Positions 18,501 through 27,204 of a stretch of DNA of 64,000 bases are shown one piece after another. Origin of the DNA: Saccharicrinis sp963665705 (GTDB taxonomy: Bacteria > Bacteroidota > Bacteroidia > Bacteroidales > Marinilabiliaceae); NCBI GenBank assembly GCA_963665705.1, contig OY762448.1:1612001-1676000 (forward strand). The letters are read 5' to 3'. The first letter of the stretch is position 1. Every line of letters begins with the position of its first letter. The translations under genes and the position numbers were made by a program. A model generated the notes under the pieces. The model worked only from the letters and a program-made list of their open reading frames with translations. It was not told the origin of the DNA and searched no databases.

Positions 18501-19064
18501 ATTAAAGCTTGTTGCAGTTAATCCATTAGCATATGCATATAACGTTGTTCTGCTTTTATTATATAAAACACCACCATCCGATTCAAACGAAGTATTACCG
18601 TCATCTACAATTATAGAGCTAAGGTTGGCACAATTAGATAATGCTCCAATGCCAAAGGAAGTTAGCGTAGCAGGAAAAGTAATTTCAGTAAGCTCGTTAC
18701 AAGCATGGAATGCAACCTGGCCAATGGATTCAATTTTAGGCATGTCTATAATACCTAACATATGGTCGTTACGAAAAGCGCGTTGCCCCATAATAGTCAC
18801 ATTGGGCATATATACTTCTTCCAGATTTGAGCAGTTATCAAATGCAAATTGACCTACCTCAGTTACAGAGTTGGTATTGACTATTCGTATTGTACTATTC
18901 CCCTGAAATACATTAGGAGCAATTGAAGTTGCTTCGGAAGGGATGGTTATTTCTTCAGGTGTATTAATCCAAGAGGTTAAAACCCCATCTTCAATTACAT
19001 AGTCTTGCGACCATATAACAACAGGACACAATATACCTAACAAAAAGGTAAAGAGTTGTTTCAT
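15513..19064 (-). CDS. BspA-like leucine-rich-repeat surface protein with T9SS sorting domain
   Basis: The 1183-residue secreted protein has a signal peptide (MKQLFTFLLGILCPVVIWS). An array of about 20-23-residue BspA/LRR_5 repeats follows from about residue 30 to 590, with units of the form IGxxAFxxCxxLTSVxMPxV. About six beta-rich repeats occupy roughly 600-1090, each with ATPxxGYxVKxWxINDV, related to bacterial-repeat/InlB-B-like modules. The C-terminus (from VFPNPCVNQIHIKN to the final FKIVKQ) is a type A sorting domain, so export by the type IX system to the cell surface is expected. BspA-like proteins often bind host or matrix molecules; the ligand here is unknown. Confidence 0.88.
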   Translation of the reverse strand: MKQLFTFLLGILCPVVIWSQDYVIEDGVLTSWINTPEEITIPSEATSIAPNVFQGNSTIRIVNTNSVTEVGQFAFDNCSNLEEVYMPNVTIMGQRAFRNDHMLGIIDMPKIESIGQVAFHACNELTEITFPATLTSFGIGALSNCANLSSIIVDDGNTSFESDGGVLYNKSRTTLYAYANGLTATSFNIPNTVTRIGGLAFYNVDVLTSITLPTVTTLDERAFTQCSNLTSIDLPEVTSIGSQAFEYCTKLTSVSFPKVNSLGWSAFKNCKLITGIMNLPDGLTTYGSSAFSGTAINAFTISADNAAFSVVDDVLFNKSQTRLVAYPPAKTASSYTVPDNVETIAANAFYDCNTLVSIDATTSSLTTLGGSSFYSCGNLETLTLSSNITTIGSYAFSECPKLTNISFVGADPNYVVEDGIIYNQNKTKLILYPKSKTDASFTIPETVVEIGNSAFYSCTSLTSVTMPNVVTIGSNAFQNCTYIETVSMPEVTTINNYAFYSCTKLSSVDMPKVEKIYTAAFYNCRLLESLELPSIKSIYTNAFQLCSGLTNVDASLASNLTYIGTKSFELENSLLTVNVATSAIKSYFPAEIYRNYTVNVKTYHISVNALTLNGVVNATYNGEPFTDGELEINQQVEITATPDHNYIVDKWTINEATIAGNTQTNWTYTVNTDAAIAVAFTEKPDDEQSYTLDYNVIDNTGGSLNCTVDETAVTSGSLVIYGKETTLTANPAEGYRVKCWYINDVMVSNNSSNTLTYIIPKSNSEVTVEFEVATFPITYSVVVEDSEDNPGTLIAEVDEQLVLSGNEVTYGKDIVFTATPDVGYKVKQWIIDDVIQSEYAKTITISNYAEESVVTVEFERKTYLTTYAVDGTGGTLNATVNDVNFYSGDWITHGSSLEFIATPAAGYRVKKWMLNDEEQFGFENTLTVDLVTEELTVSVQYETIPQYALTYNINNTQSGTIEAIVSSNPISSGSSLYEDTQIDLVVTPETGYEVTKWQVNGVEISATNNYSITISENVTVEVTLSLISYNLTYIAGDYGSIEGSVSQSVFYGNAGTEVTAVADNGYHFVQWSDGLTDATRTDINITSNIEVTAEFAVTTDIDTETAIDISVFPNPCVNQIHIKNASEINHYQLINTVGQIELDGTNEGNSEIIISVSSVKSGIYVLLVKNESGQAETFKIVKQ

Positions 19065-19349
19065 ATTAAAAATCAGATTTAAATGTATCGGGGGGTATTT
19101 AAATTTACAATACGTTCCTTGGAATATAAGGATTGTTTTTGTTGACCAATGGATTCAAAAGTTTTGTGAGTGGAGTTTATATTTACATTAGTGGTATTTG
19201 GTGAAGGAGAGGAGTGATTTATCTTCATTAAAATAATTTAGATGTAACAAATCAAAAATATACTCGTTAGTTTATAAGAATAATATTTTTGATATAATCA
19301 TTAATTGAATATTTCCAGAAAAAATTATAAATAATCAATAGAACCGAAC

Positions 19350-19982
19350 ATGACAATAAAAAAAAGATGGGTGTACATAATAAGCTTATTTTTTATAGCA
19401 CTTATAATAAATACATCTTGCTCCAGAAAAGCTTTACCTGAAGTAAAATATGAAAAACAAAAGTCAACATCAAAGCCAGCGATAAAGAGAGAGTCAAAAA
19501 GCTCAACTGTAGCAAAAAAAAGTACCGTTAAAAAGACTACCGGAAATAAAAAATTAGATCAGTTTATAGCAAGTGGTACAGAAAGGACTTTGAATACAGG
19601 AAGAGTAAGTGCTGATGATATTATTAAAACGGCTCGTAAATATATGGGGGTTCCACACTGTATGGGGGGCTCATCTAAAAAATGCATGGATTGTTCTGGT
19701 TTAGTAATGCGAGTTTTTGCCATTAATGGTATTTCATTTCCACATAGTTCGCAGGAACAGGCTCGCTATGGTCAAATTATTCAAAGTAAATCTCAATTAA
19801 AAAGGGGCGATTTAGTTTATTTTGTGAATACTTATAAAACAAGTAAATATATAACGCATACTGGCATTTGTATTGGCAACAATCAGTTTATTCATACATC
19901 ATCAAGTAGGGGAGTAACCATTACTTCTTTAGATAATTCCTGGTGGAAAGATAAATTTATATTTGGAACAAGGGTGTTATAG
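19350..19982 (+). CDS. NlpC/P60 family cell-wall hydrolase, lipoprotein
   Basis: This 210-residue protein has an N-terminal hydrophobic segment ending in NTSC near residue 24, a probable but atypical lipobox. A Lys/Ser/Thr-rich linker (30-75) leads into an NlpC/P60 domain. The putative catalytic Cys115 lies in KCMDCSGLVMR, with His170 in YITHTGICIG and His182 in QFIHTSS. The family cleaves the gamma-D-Glu to diamino-acid bond of peptidoglycan peptides. It converges with the next gene, with an 18-bp gap. Confidence 0.88.
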   Translation: MTIKKRWVYIISLFFIALIINTSCSRKALPEVKYEKQKSTSKPAIKRESKSSTVAKKSTVKKTTGNKKLDQFIASGTERTLNTGRVSADDIIKTARKYMGVPHCMGGSSKKCMDCSGLVMRVFAINGISFPHSSQEQARYGQIIQSKSQLKRGDLVYFVNTYKTSKYITHTGICIGNNQFIHTSSSRGVTITSLDNSWWKDKFIFGTRVL

Positions 19983-20000
19983 GTCTTGAGTTTATTTATT

Positions 20001-20564
20001 TCAAAATAAACGAATTCCTAATTTTAAAATAAACCTGTTGTATTTTACCTGTCTGTCTATGCTTGTTCTCCACCAATCATTACGGGTATATGAATAGGAC
20101 TGATAACGATAGCCCATAGCTATAAAAAAAGCTACAGAACCATTGGCTGGAAATATATATCCAAGTTCACTATTAAAAAAATGCTTGCCTTTGGTATTAG
20201 AAGTTTCGTACCATTCATTTTTTACCTTTTCAAGAGGAATAACAGCCCCATAACTAGCACTAACAAATACAGATTTTTTATTGAAGCCTGGTAAAGACAT
20301 TTTAATATTTGGTCCTATACTAACCATGTTAATGTCCATCCATTCAATTCCTGTTGATACTCCAAAAGCAAAGTTTTTGGATAATAGGTAGTTGTGATCC
20401 ATTTCAATAGCATTGATATAAGTGTTATGGTCCTTTTGAGAGCCTATCATTTGTGTATAAGATGTATAATTTTGATATCCCTTACTTTTTATGTTTTCAA
20501 AGCTTTCTTGTGCATAACTTATTAGTGAGATCAATAAAAAAAGTGTTAGAGTAGGAGTTCTCAT
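20001..20564 (-). CDS. Secreted beta-rich protein, probable small outer-membrane barrel
   Basis: The 187-residue product has a signal peptide (MRTPTLTLFLLISLISYAQ). The mature part alternates aromatic and polar residues in short strands and ends in FILKLGIRLF, a C-terminal aromatic like those of outer-membrane beta-barrels. No specific family is recognised. It overlaps no neighbour, and its promoter region is shared divergently with the LVIVD lipoprotein gene (180 bp). Confidence 0.55.
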   Translation of the reverse strand: MRTPTLTLFLLISLISYAQESFENIKSKGYQNYTSYTQMIGSQKDHNTYINAIEMDHNYLLSKNFAFGVSTGIEWMDINMVSIGPNIKMSLPGFNKKSVFVSASYGAVIPLEKVKNEWYETSNTKGKHFFNSELGYIFPANGSVAFFIAMGYRYQSYSYTRNDWWRTSIDRQVKYNRFILKLGIRLF

Positions 20565-20744
20565 ATATATGTTTTTTATTCTTGATGGGTTTTACATTAA
20601 AGAGTTGCGTAAAAGAATTAAATAGAGATGAGTACGCAACCATCCAACATATGTTTTCATCAATAAATAGAGATTTAGAAAACAGAAATGATCAAAAGTT
20701 TTTAATCTCGAATTTTAAAAAATAACCCCTAATAACTATCTATT

Positions 20745-22010
20745 ATGAAAGCACGTTTATCAACTTTTATTATTATAAGTATATGCTTATTGCAATATTC
20801 ATGTACTAATAAAATTGAAGAGTCCTATACAGTCAATACCCCGGAATACATGAGTTATGCAGATCTTAGATCCTCATTTTGTGTACTTCCTCCGGAAGAA
20901 ATAAAACAACCTGGAAAAATATACTATAAAGATGATTTTATTTTTGTTAATGAGTATCAAAAGGGCATTCATATTATAAATAATTCAGATCCTTCCAATC
21001 CGCAAAATGTTTCATTTATTGATATTCCGGGTAATATTGATATGGCCATAAAAGGAAATATGTTGTATGCCGATAGTTATATAGATTTGCTAACCATTGA
21101 TATTAGTAATATGGATGATATTAATGAAGTAGACAGAGATGAGGATGTTTTCCCATATATTATTCCTGAATATGAAACAGGTATTTTAGAAAATATAGAT
21201 ACAGATAAGGGAGTGATTATAGGTTATACATTATCTACTGTAACAGAAGAAATAGAAGAGAATGATATTTATTATGAGCGTTTCCCAGTTTGGGATACAA
21301 TGCTTTTTGCCTCAGATATGAGTGCAACTAATGTGAGTGGATCAGGAACAGGAGTTGGAGGTTCAATGGCTCGCTTTACCTTATATGATCATTATTTATA
21401 TGCGATTAACAATAGTTCGCTGCATGTATTTGATGTATCAGACCTATCGAATCCAACTTTTACAAAACAAATTTATATTAGTTGGCAAATTGAAACTCTT
21501 TTCCCATATAATAACATGCTTTTTATAGGATCGCAAAGCGGAATGTTTATTTATAGTTTACAAGATGCATCCAATCCTGAATTTATATCACAATTTTGGC
21601 ATGCAACAGCGTGTGATCCTGTTGTTGTTAATGGCAATTACGCTTATGTAACGCTTCGGGGCGGAAATCTCTGTGGAGCCATTGATAGTGAACTGGACGT
21701 AATTGATATTTCAAATATGGAAGATCCGGAATTGTTAATGTCATATGCTATGGAAAATCCTTATGGTTTGGGTATTGATGATGAGGTTCTTTTTGTATGT
21801 GATGGAGATGCCGGATTAAAAATTTATGATGCATCCGATCCATTAACCATTGCCGATAATCAATTGGCTCATTACGAAAATATAAATGCCTATGATGTAA
21901 TTCCTTTAGGTGATGTTTTATTGATGATAGGTGAGGATGGCTTGTATCAATATGATTATTCTGATTTAAATAACATTAAGTTATTAAGTCATATTGTTGT
22001 TTACGAGTAA
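20745..22010 (+). CDS. LVIVD-repeat beta-propeller lipoprotein
   Basis: The 421-residue protein has a lipoprotein signal (Cys20 in LLQYSC). Repeated units of the kind LHVFDVSDLSNPTF, IHIINNSDPSNP, LDVIDISNMEDPEL and LKIYDASDPLTI identify LVIVD repeats, which fold as blades of a beta-propeller. The location is probably the outer-membrane surface or periplasm, and the ligand is unknown. It is monocistronic and ends with a good intrinsic terminator at 22025-22063. Confidence 0.82.
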   Translation: MKARLSTFIIISICLLQYSCTNKIEESYTVNTPEYMSYADLRSSFCVLPPEEIKQPGKIYYKDDFIFVNEYQKGIHIINNSDPSNPQNVSFIDIPGNIDMAIKGNMLYADSYIDLLTIDISNMDDINEVDRDEDVFPYIIPEYETGILENIDTDKGVIIGYTLSTVTEEIEENDIYYERFPVWDTMLFASDMSATNVSGSGTGVGGSMARFTLYDHYLYAINNSSLHVFDVSDLSNPTFTKQIYISWQIETLFPYNNMLFIGSQSGMFIYSLQDASNPEFISQFWHATACDPVVVNGNYAYVTLRGGNLCGAIDSELDVIDISNMEDPELLMSYAMENPYGLGIDDEVLFVCDGDAGLKIYDASDPLTIADNQLAHYENINAYDVIPLGDVLLMIGEDGLYQYDYSDLNNIKLLSHIVVYE

Positions 22011-22024
22011 CATTTTACAATGAT

Positions 22025-22063
22025 AAATGCACCTTGTTTTAAGTATAAACAGTGGGTGCATTT
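22025..22063 (+). terminator. Intrinsic terminator after the LVIVD lipoprotein gene
   Basis: AAATGCACC at 22025-22033 pairs with GGTGCATTT at 22055-22063 and is followed by GTTTTTTTT. It also lies at the 3' end of the convergent histidine kinase gene, on the other strand. Confidence 0.8.
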
Positions 22064-22080
22064 GTTTTTTTTGAGCTGGT

Positions 22081-23046
22081 TTAATTATAAGAGTATTTGT
22101 GATAACTAACATGTGTTAGTTTTAAAGGAATAGTAAACCAGAAAGTGGACCCAACATTAACATCTGATTCAACCCATATTCTGCCTTGATGGAGTTCAAT
22201 AATATCTTTACAAATAGCTAAACCGAGTCCAGTACCGCCTTTACATTCTTTTACTGTATTTTCTGTTTGAACAAATCTGTTAAAAATATCTTCCAGCATA
22301 GATTTTTCTATTCCCGGACCAGTATCTTTTACGTAAAACTCCAGATGATTATTTTTTGTTATACATCCATATTCAATAAATCCACTTTGTGTAAATTTAA
22401 TGGCGTTGTTTAATAAATTATTTATAACACGGCGTAGCTTTTCTTCATCAGAAGTGAACGTAAACTCTTCAGCCAATGGATGACCAAACTGACCTGATAG
22501 ATATAATTTCACACCCGAATCCATTAAGGGTTCATAAGAATTATAGAAACTATTTAAAAAATGATTTAGTTTGATTTCTGATATATTCAGGTACATATTA
22601 CCAGATTCCAATAACGAAGCATCCATTACGTCGTTAATAGTAAATAGTAATTGTTTGGAACTATTCAGAATTGTTTGTAAGTATAAATTTAATATTTCGT
22701 TTTCAGTTTTTTCTGTTTGAGCGAGTTCAGAAAAACCTATAATAGAATTCATAGGTGTTCTCAGTTCATGAGATATATTTTGGATAAAAGCTGTTTTTAA
22801 ACGATCGTTTTCTTTGGCCTTAGCTTCTGCTTTTCTTATTTTCTGAATATGATTTTTTACCAAAAAGAATAATAATATTCCAGTAGTAAATACGTAAAAC
22901 CATCCCTTATAATGCTGAATTTGAGTAATGATTTTAGGATCTCGGGTAAAGTTAGAAACAAATAAGTCTGAATATAAAATCCATAAGCCACCGACTATTA
23001 TATATAGTATAGATAGTAAATATTCAAACTTAATTTTCTTTAACAT
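22081..23046 (-). CDS. Membrane-bound sensor histidine kinase
   Basis: The 321-residue kinase has two membrane spans (about 10-28 and 48-64) enclosing a short extracytoplasmic loop, then a HisKA domain with the phospho-acceptor His93 (FIQNISHELRTPMNS). The HATPase domain has N-box NNAIKF, G1 DTGPGI and G2 GGTGLGLAI. It has no PAS or receiver domain and no response regulator next door, so its partner is unknown. The small periplasmic loop suggests sensing within the membrane or through a partner. Confidence 0.9.
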   Translation of the reverse strand: MLKKIKFEYLLSILYIIVGGLWILYSDLFVSNFTRDPKIITQIQHYKGWFYVFTTGILLFFLVKNHIQKIRKAEAKAKENDRLKTAFIQNISHELRTPMNSIIGFSELAQTEKTENEILNLYLQTILNSSKQLLFTINDVMDASLLESGNMYLNISEIKLNHFLNSFYNSYEPLMDSGVKLYLSGQFGHPLAEEFTFTSDEEKLRRVINNLLNNAIKFTQSGFIEYGCITKNNHLEFYVKDTGPGIEKSMLEDIFNRFVQTENTVKECKGGTGLGLAICKDIIELHQGRIWVESDVNVGSTFWFTIPLKLTHVSYHKYSYN

Positions 23047-23136
23047 TTTTAATATGAGTTTATTATGTTTCTATTACTAAAGTATAAAAACTATTTTCCT
23101 TTATCAATACGGTTAGATTAATTAATAAAGATTAAC

Positions 23137-23832
23137 TTATCCTCTTTTATGTATTTCGGTTAGTTTAAGTTCATCCAGTATATTAATATCCTTTCCGTTT
23201 AACTCCAAAATATTATCTTTTTCTAACGATTTAAGCAGTTTAACAGCACTCTCTGTAGAAATACCTGCAAAATCTGCCAAATCTTTGCGGGTTAAAATCT
23301 GAAAGATATCAGGATATTTAGGTTTAATATTGTTAATGTAAAGTAATGCCTCTGCCATTCTACCATTCATTTGCTTGTACAGCACTTTGCGAATAATGTC
23401 ATATAAATTTACATTTTGCTCAGAGTATCTCTTTATTAAACTCAGGCCAAATATGCCATTTGAACTAATAATTTGAGCTATGGCTGTTTTTTCAACTAAA
23501 AATACATGGCAATCAGTAATGGCAACTGATGAATAGCTAAATGTATTGACCGAAAAAACCGATGAAAGCCCAATAAACTCGCCGGGCTGAATGATTCGAA
23601 GATTATAACTTTTTGTTAAATCGCTTTCAACATATTGTATCGCCAATCCTTCTACCATAAACATCACATACGAAGCAAATGTACCTTGTTTGGTCAGGTT
23701 GTCTCCTTTTCTGAATTGTACTTGCGTACGGCTGGATTTTACTAATTGTACTTCATCCGGACTTAATGCCTGAAAACAAGGTGCATTTAATTCACACATA
23801 AAGTTAATATCGTTTTCTTTTAAGGTCTTCAT
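23137..23832 (-). CDS. Crp/Fnr-family transcription regulator
   Basis: This 231-residue protein has a cyclic-nucleotide-binding-like beta-roll (about 20-130, with GDNLTKQGTFASYVMFMVEG), a dimer helix and a C-terminal winged helix (LTRKDLADFAGISTESAVKLLKSLEKD). The recognition helix has Glu where Fnr has Glu209 but Lys at the Fnr Arg213 position. Two N-terminal cysteines (13 and 19) are too few to suggest an Fnr-like 4Fe-4S site. An Fnr-type palindrome lies in the divergent spacer with the CoA-disulfide-reductase-like gene, so it may regulate that gene and itself. Confidence 0.88.
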   Translation of the reverse strand: MKTLKENDINFMCELNAPCFQALSPDEVQLVKSSRTQVQFRKGDNLTKQGTFASYVMFMVEGLAIQYVESDLTKSYNLRIIQPGEFIGLSSVFSVNTFSYSSVAITDCHVFLVEKTAIAQIISSNGIFGLSLIKRYSEQNVNLYDIIRKVLYKQMNGRMAEALLYINNIKPKYPDIFQILTRKDLADFAGISTESAVKLLKSLEKDNILELNGKDINILDELKLTEIHKRG

Positions 23833-23948
23833 TTCTATATATCATTATGTCAGCAGTAAAATATACAGACAATTTGTGTTAAAAAACTTGAGAATTAGAT
23901 ACAAAAATATAATCAATTTAAATATTAGGACGGTCATCAAGAAAAAAG

Positions 23949-23962
23949 TTGATCTAAATCAA
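23949..23962. promoter_or_regulatory. Fnr-type palindromic box
   Basis: TTGATCTAAATCAA matches the Fnr consensus TTGAT-N4-ATCAA at every defined position. It lies 116 bp before the Crp/Fnr start and 129 bp before the disulfide reductase start, in their divergent spacer. A TAGTTTTG element at 24019-24026 fits the Bacteroidota -7 consensus for the rightward gene. Confidence 0.75.
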
Positions 23963-24091
23963 TTCAAATACGGAACTCGTTCAAGAGTATTTATAGCAGA
24001 TTATTTGCTGGGATGAGATAGTTTTGTCAAAACAAAATTAAGAACTGTTTTAGTTCGGTTGAAAATTAGAAAAAAATAAAAAATATATAAA

Positions 24092-26113
24092 ATGGAAAAA
24101 ATAGTAATTATTGGAGGGGTGGCAGCAGGAGCAACAGCTGCAGCAAAGGCGAGAAGATTATCGCCAGAAGCAAAAATTGTTATGTTAGAGGCTGGTCCTG
24201 ATATTTCTTTTGCAAACTGTGGATTACCATACTATATCGCAGGTGATATCAAAAGTCGTTCAAAATTAATTTTACAAAGTCCCGAAAGTTTTAAAGAGCA
24301 ATATGATGTTGATGTATATACCCATACTATTGTGTCTTCAATTGAAAAAGATAATCATGTTTTAAAAGCCATAGATAGTCGCTCAGGAGAAACTAAGAAA
24401 TTTGAATATACAAAACTCATACTAGCACAGGGGGGGCGACCTTTAAAACCAGAGCTTCCAGGAGCGGATCGTGACCATGTGTTCACATTATGGACCCTGG
24501 AAGATATGGATAAAATTTCCGGTTACCTTGAAGAGGAAAAACCTAAAAATGCTGTTGTTGTAGGTGGTGGTTTTATTGGATTGGAAATGGTTGAGGCTCT
24601 AGTGAAAAGAGGTTTAAACGTTCATGTGGTAGAAAAAATGCCTCATGTAATGTCAATTATGGAAGGTGAAATAGCTGGTTTTGTTGAACAGGAGCTTCAT
24701 GCATATGGGGTTGGGGTTCATACCAATGCTGGTGTTACTGATATAAAAGCAAGTTCTGTTATTTTGGATAATGGTGAGGAAATAGATGCTGATATGGTGT
24801 TAATGTCAATAGGTGTTCGTCCTACCTTACAGTTGGCTATTGATGCAGGTTTAGCTATAGGTGAAGCTGGTGGTTTATTGGTTAATGATCAATTACAAAC
24901 TTCGGATTCTGATATTTATGGAGCTGGAGATATGGTAGAAATAGAGCACCGTGTAAATGGTAAGAAAGTGCGTATCCCTCTGGCAGGTCCGGCTAACAGA
25001 CAAGGACGGATTGCTGTAGAGAATGCATTAGGTGGGCAACATAGTTATTTAGGCGCTATCGGAACTTCAGTAGTTCGTGTATTTGAAGCTGTAGCAGGAA
25101 TTACCGGTTTGTCATTAAAACAGGCCCGAGCTATGGGTATTGATGCAGATGCTGTTGTTGTACATAAAGAACATCATACATCTTATTATCCGGGAGCAGA
25201 AACGGTTACTGTGCAATTGGTTTATGATCGTGCTAGTGGCGTGATTTTAGGGGGGCAAACAGCAGGATATAAAGGTGCTGATAAACGCTTAGATGTAATA
25301 GCTACAGCTACAGCATCGAAACTAAAAGTAAGTGAAATTGCTGATATTGATTTTGCTTATTCACCACCAATTGGAACAGCTAATGATGCAATGAATATGG
25401 CTGCCTATGTGGCTGAAAACAGAATGTCAGGTTATAGTCCATCTGTTACTTCTTCTGAATTAGATAATTTATTGAAAGAACAAGATGCTGTAGTTATTGA
25501 TGTTAGAGATATTTTTGCATTTCAAAAGAGCCATATCAAAGGTGCTGTTCATATTCCGTTGGAAGTTTTACCACAGCAACTTAGTTCAATACCTAATGAC
25601 CATATGATTTTAGTTTATGATGAGTTCGGTAAAAAGAGTCATCAGGCCTTAAGAACACTATTTGGAGCAGGTTTTAAAAATGTTGTAAATATTTCAGGAG
25701 GACATACATCATTACAACGTTATGCTTTAACTATTGGTTTTGAAGAAATAGATATCAATTTATTGGAAATTGAGGCAAAATCCATTGGTGAAGAAGTTGA
25801 GGAGCAAAAGCAAGAAGCTCCTAAAAAAGAGGAGAAAAAAGAAGAGAATGGTTTGTTGATTGTTGATGTAAGGACAGAGGGTGAATACAGAAGTGGGGCA
25901 TTCCCAAATGCAGTAAATATTCCTTTGGATGATATAATGCAGAATAAAGTTGATTTGGGAAGAAATCCAAGTCGAGAGATTGTAGTTTATTGTGCTTCTG
26001 GAGCTCGTTCTGCTTATGCAAAACAAGTTTTAATGCAAAGAGGTTATACGAATGTAATGAATGGTGGTGGTATTGCTGCTATGATGTCGAGATTAGATAA
26101 GATGAGTAATTAG
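24092..26113 (+). CDS. CoA-disulfide-reductase-like flavoprotein with two rhodanese domains
   Basis: The 673-residue protein starts with a FAD-binding Rossmann motif (IVIIGGVAAGATAAAKARR). The redox Cys43 in SFANCGLPYYI is at the position used by CoA-disulfide reductases. The NAD(P)H domain (VVVGGGFIGLEMVEAL) and dimerisation domain run to about residue 440. Rhodanese domain 1 (about 455-550) has Asp in its active loop (LVYDEFGKKS), so it is probably inactive. Domain 2 (about 585-673) has a normal Cys in VVYCASGARS. The enzyme likely reduces CoA disulfide, persulfide or polysulfide. It lies divergent to a Crp/Fnr regulator with an Fnr-type box between. Confidence 0.9.
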   Translation: MEKIVIIGGVAAGATAAAKARRLSPEAKIVMLEAGPDISFANCGLPYYIAGDIKSRSKLILQSPESFKEQYDVDVYTHTIVSSIEKDNHVLKAIDSRSGETKKFEYTKLILAQGGRPLKPELPGADRDHVFTLWTLEDMDKISGYLEEEKPKNAVVVGGGFIGLEMVEALVKRGLNVHVVEKMPHVMSIMEGEIAGFVEQELHAYGVGVHTNAGVTDIKASSVILDNGEEIDADMVLMSIGVRPTLQLAIDAGLAIGEAGGLLVNDQLQTSDSDIYGAGDMVEIEHRVNGKKVRIPLAGPANRQGRIAVENALGGQHSYLGAIGTSVVRVFEAVAGITGLSLKQARAMGIDADAVVVHKEHHTSYYPGAETVTVQLVYDRASGVILGGQTAGYKGADKRLDVIATATASKLKVSEIADIDFAYSPPIGTANDAMNMAAYVAENRMSGYSPSVTSSELDNLLKEQDAVVIDVRDIFAFQKSHIKGAVHIPLEVLPQQLSSIPNDHMILVYDEFGKKSHQALRTLFGAGFKNVVNISGGHTSLQRYALTIGFEEIDINLLEIEAKSIGEEVEEQKQEAPKKEEKKEENGLLIVDVRTEGEYRSGAFPNAVNIPLDDIMQNKVDLGRNPSREIVVYCASGARSAYAKQVLMQRGYTNVMNGGGIAAMMSRLDKMSN

Positions 26114-26123
26114 GTTTGTTAAG

Positions 26124-26151
26124 CTGAGGTCAATATTATTGTTGACCTCAG
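26124..26151 (+). terminator. Hairpin after the disulfide-reductase-like gene
   Basis: CTGAGGTCAA at 26124-26133 pairs with TTGACCTCAG at 26142-26151 around an 8-nt loop. No strong T-run follows, so it may act with the second hairpin 30 bp later. Confidence 0.55.
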
Positions 26152-26182
26152 TCTACTAGGTTTCGATAGAGTTTATGTGTGA

Positions 26183-26215
26183 AATCGCGCGATAGATATT
26201 TCAGTTTGCGCGATT
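26183..26215 (+). terminator. Intrinsic terminator between convergent genes
   Basis: AATCGCGC at 26183-26190 pairs with GCGCGATT at 26208-26215 and is followed by TTTTTT. It lies in the gap between the flavoprotein gene and the convergent soluble histidine kinase gene, whose stop codon is within 4 bp of it. Confidence 0.8.
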
Positions 26216-26218
26216 TTT

Positions 26219-27190
26219 TTATGAGTTTTGTTCAGAATCAGATACTTTATAAGGGATGGAGAAATAGAAAGTACTACCCTTGTCAACTGCAGATTCTAAC
26301 CATATTTTACCATCTAATAAATCAATTAATCCTTTAACAATAGACAGTCCTAATCCGGTACCTTTATGTTTTTGTGTATAATTGTCTTCAGCCTGAATAA
26401 AACGATCAAATATGAGAGCTTGTAACTCGTTGGAAATACCAATGCCAGTATCCGAAACATACATAGTAATATGAGTTTCGCTTAGACCTAAACAACCTGT
26501 CTCAATAGTTCCTGAGTTGGTAAATTTAAATGCATTACTAATTAAGTTTATCAGAATCTGTTTTAATTTTCCACTATCAAATTGAATTTGCTTTTGAATT
26601 TTATTACAAGGGAAATTCATTTTAAATTCAATATGTGATTTATTGAGTTGTTTCTGATATTCAGAGAAAAATAATTCAAGATTTTGTAACATGGATCTTA
26701 TATCAACATCCTCCCATGTAATTGAAACCTGGCCAGACTCAATCTTAGCAATATCCAGTATGTCGTTGATAATTTGAAGCAAATCGTTACTGCTATTGTT
26801 AATGATTTTTGTAAATTCTATTAATCTATCTTTATCATCATAACAGGTTGGTAATAGTTCAGAAAAACCAATAACAGCATTAAGAGGGGTGCGTATTTCA
26901 TGACTTATGTTTTGTAAAAACTGATTTTTAAGCCTTTCACTTTCCATTGCCTTTTCTTTAGCTTCCTGCAGTTCTTTATTTAGTTTTTTGATACGTTCAT
27001 TTTCATTTTTTCGAAGTAAACCTTCTTTAAGGTCATCAACTAACATATTGATACCCATTGAAAGAGCATCAATATTGTCATTGTTGTTTGATATTTCAAA
27101 TTGAAAATTAAGATCCCCGTGCGCAATTTTCATTACACCCTCAATAATTTCATCAATCCTTTTTGCGTTTGAATGATCAATCCCAGCCAT
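26219..27190 (-). CDS. Soluble histidine kinase with HAMP-like N-terminus
   Basis: The 323-residue protein lacks membrane spans. Residues 8-62 resemble a HAMP linker (RIDEIIEGVMKIAHGDLNFQ) and lead through a coiled coil into HisKA with His97 (FLQNISHEIRTPLNA) and a HATPase with NLISNAFKF, DTGIGI and GTGLGLSI. It lies 14 bp downstream of a STAS-like gene on the same strand, so the two are probably one operon and a partner switch or sensory input from that protein is plausible (inference). No response regulator is adjacent. Confidence 0.88.
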   Translation of the reverse strand: MAGIDHSNAKRIDEIIEGVMKIAHGDLNFQFEISNNNDNIDALSMGINMLVDDLKEGLLRKNENERIKKLNKELQEAKEKAMESERLKNQFLQNISHEIRTPLNAVIGFSELLPTCYDDKDRLIEFTKIINNSSNDLLQIINDILDIAKIESGQVSITWEDVDIRSMLQNLELFFSEYQKQLNKSHIEFKMNFPCNKIQKQIQFDSGKLKQILINLISNAFKFTNSGTIETGCLGLSETHITMYVSDTGIGISNELQALIFDRFIQAEDNYTQKHKGTGLGLSIVKGLIDLLDGKIWLESAVDKGSTFYFSIPYKVSDSEQNS

Positions 27191-27204
27191 TGTTTAACTA
27201 ATTA

